From Trichobilharzia regenti (taxonomy: Eukaryota > Platyhelminthes > Trematoda > Strigeidida > Schistosomatidae), in NCBI GenBank assembly GCA_944472135.2, contig OX235267.1, forward strand, positions 22,303,452 through 22,367,451: a stretch of DNA of 64,000 nt, written 5' to 3'. Shown piece by piece: positions 63,175 through 64,000 of the stretch. Made by a program: the position numbers and the translations under genes. How positions within the stretch are numbered: position 1 is the first letter of the stretch; each line of letters begins with the position of its first letter. The notes under the pieces are model-generated. The model had not been told where the DNA came from, did not search any database, and saw only the letters and a program-made list of their open reading frames with translations.

Positions 63175-63905
63175 GCAAAGTAATAAGAAGACGTAATCTA
63201 ATGTATTTCCGCAACACATTTCGAAGAATCTGATCACATGTGAACTTGTCATAGGAATATATACATATATATGTATGTGTTTTCACGAGTTGATAACGGA
63301 TTGATGTCAGTTAGAGAACCATTGAAAACCGTCACGGAGTACTGGACAGCTGCTGTTTCATCCTAGTTTGTGAATCATCGGGAGTACGCACCCACTGAGA
63401 TTCGAACCCAGGACCTTCCAGTTACAAGGAAAGCTCGTATACCATTCAGCCACTGGGACTGTATCCAGTGGCTCATGAACTCTAACTTCTACCAAGCCAT
63501 GATCAACTCGTAAAAACAAAACTAACTCTTACAAACCAACTATAGAAAAAATATATATATGTGAAATTAATGTAGAGTTAAGAGGTGAGGAAATAGACTC
63601 AGGTCAAGTTAAAAGGACATATTGAAGGCCAAAATAACAATGAAGATCACTAAGTCAAATAAGAGAGGTAATAGTACATCTACCCTGGTATCAAAACAAA
63701 GTTTACCAAAGAAGGCTTAGTGTTGATGTCAAATGTCCTTTTAACTTGATCTGAGTCTATTTTCTCACCCCTTGACTATTCATTAATTTCACATATATAT
63801 GAACATATTCCTATGATAAGTCCATATGTGATCAGGTTGTTCGAAATGTGTTGCGGAAGTACATTACACGATTCAGAAGAATTACGTCTTCTTATTGATT
63901 AGTAT
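63175..63905. mobile_element. Long-inverted-repeat element split by a SINE family B insertion
   Basis: The left arm is in two pieces, 63175-63270 (AATAAGAAGACGTAATCTAA, TTCCGCAACACATTTCGAA, CATAGGAATATATACATATA) and 63558-63628 (GTGAAATTAATGTAGAGTTA, GAAATAGACTCAGGTCAAGT). The right arm (63735-63905) is the unbroken inverse (CCTTTTAACTTGATCTGAGT, CATTAATTTCACATATATATG, CATATTCCTATGATAAGTCC, TTCGAAATGTGTTGCGGAAG). The centre is 63629-63734. Without the SINE the element would be about 445 bp. No ORF. A MITE-like or Penelope-terminus origin is possible. Confidence 0.72.
63272..63557 (-). mobile_element. SINE family B copy, near complete, nested
   Basis: Tail CACGAGTTGATAACGGATTG, ACTGGACAGCTGCTGTTTCA, B box AGATTCGAACCCAGGACC, head AGCTCGTATACCATTCAGCC, then TCCAGTGGCTCATGAACTCT. 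Flanked on both sides by ATATATATG, probably the target duplication. The hammerhead core reads CCGATGA on minus (U4 to C), as at 32616-32665. Confidence 0.74.
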
Positions 63906-64000
63906 AAATTCATAAATAGAACTGTTTTAAATGTGTTAAATGTTTTGGACGTCAGTGATAACTGTGATTATAATGATAACAAAATAATGATAATAATGTT

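Overview
The window looks like a blood-fluke (Schistosoma-type) nuclear chromosome. It is AT-rich and gene-poor, with GT-AG introns of several kilobases, Asn/Ser-rich low-complexity runs in exons, and a dense set of trematode transposon families: BEL/Pao, RTE (SR2-like), CR1-like (SR1-like) and Penelope-like elements, plus tRNA-derived SINE-like repeats that carry hammerhead ribozyme folds (as described for SmAlpha). No database search was possible, so the genus is an inference.

Three host genes can be supported. (1) A plus-strand multi-pass membrane protein has its last four visible exons at 567-815, 1224-1341, 5345-5673 and 7293-7791; the phases join exactly to give 397 residues ending in a stop. 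(2) A single-exon plus-strand gene has a 438-codon ORF at 32783-34099, with a splice acceptor 24 bases before the ATG and AATAAA 52 bases after the stop. Its origin is not recognised and it is the most intriguing protein here. (3) A minus-strand gene has exons at 56349-55897, 54719-54673, 48217-47528 and 47495-46882. The phases join to 600 residues if a 32-base micro-intron (47527-47496) is accepted.

Transposons fill much of the rest. The large intron of gene 3 holds a young BEL/Pao element (49816-54209) with 644-bp LTRs that differ at 10 positions, a CATGG target duplication, an intact gag-protease ORF and a deleted pol. RTE fragments lie at about 1.4, 11.9, 14.1, 18.7, 19.7, 20.0, 30.5, 34.2, 34.7-37.0, 43.1, 55.0 and 61.4-63.0 kb. 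A CR1-like LINE lies at 37.0-38.7 kb. Penelope-like fragments with GIY-YIG ends lie at 4.3, 12.4-13.2, 15.6-16.4, 19.3, 26.6-28.6 (with about 185-bp inverted termini), 41.4-42.5 and 44.9-45.4 kb.

Four tRNA-derived short repeat families recur, called A to D here. A has a 3' tail like the RTE LINE. B, C and D each carry a different hammerhead fold just after the tRNA-like head. In all three of these families some copies are fold-backs, with two arms in opposite orientation around a short centre (4.85-5.12, 7.88-8.17, 32.45-32.71, 39.36-39.64 kb). The 32.5-kb fold-back lies directly in front of the 438-codon gene. A separate perfect 37-bp inverted repeat lies 48 bases in front of the 47-base exon of gene 3, whose skipping would create an immediate stop.
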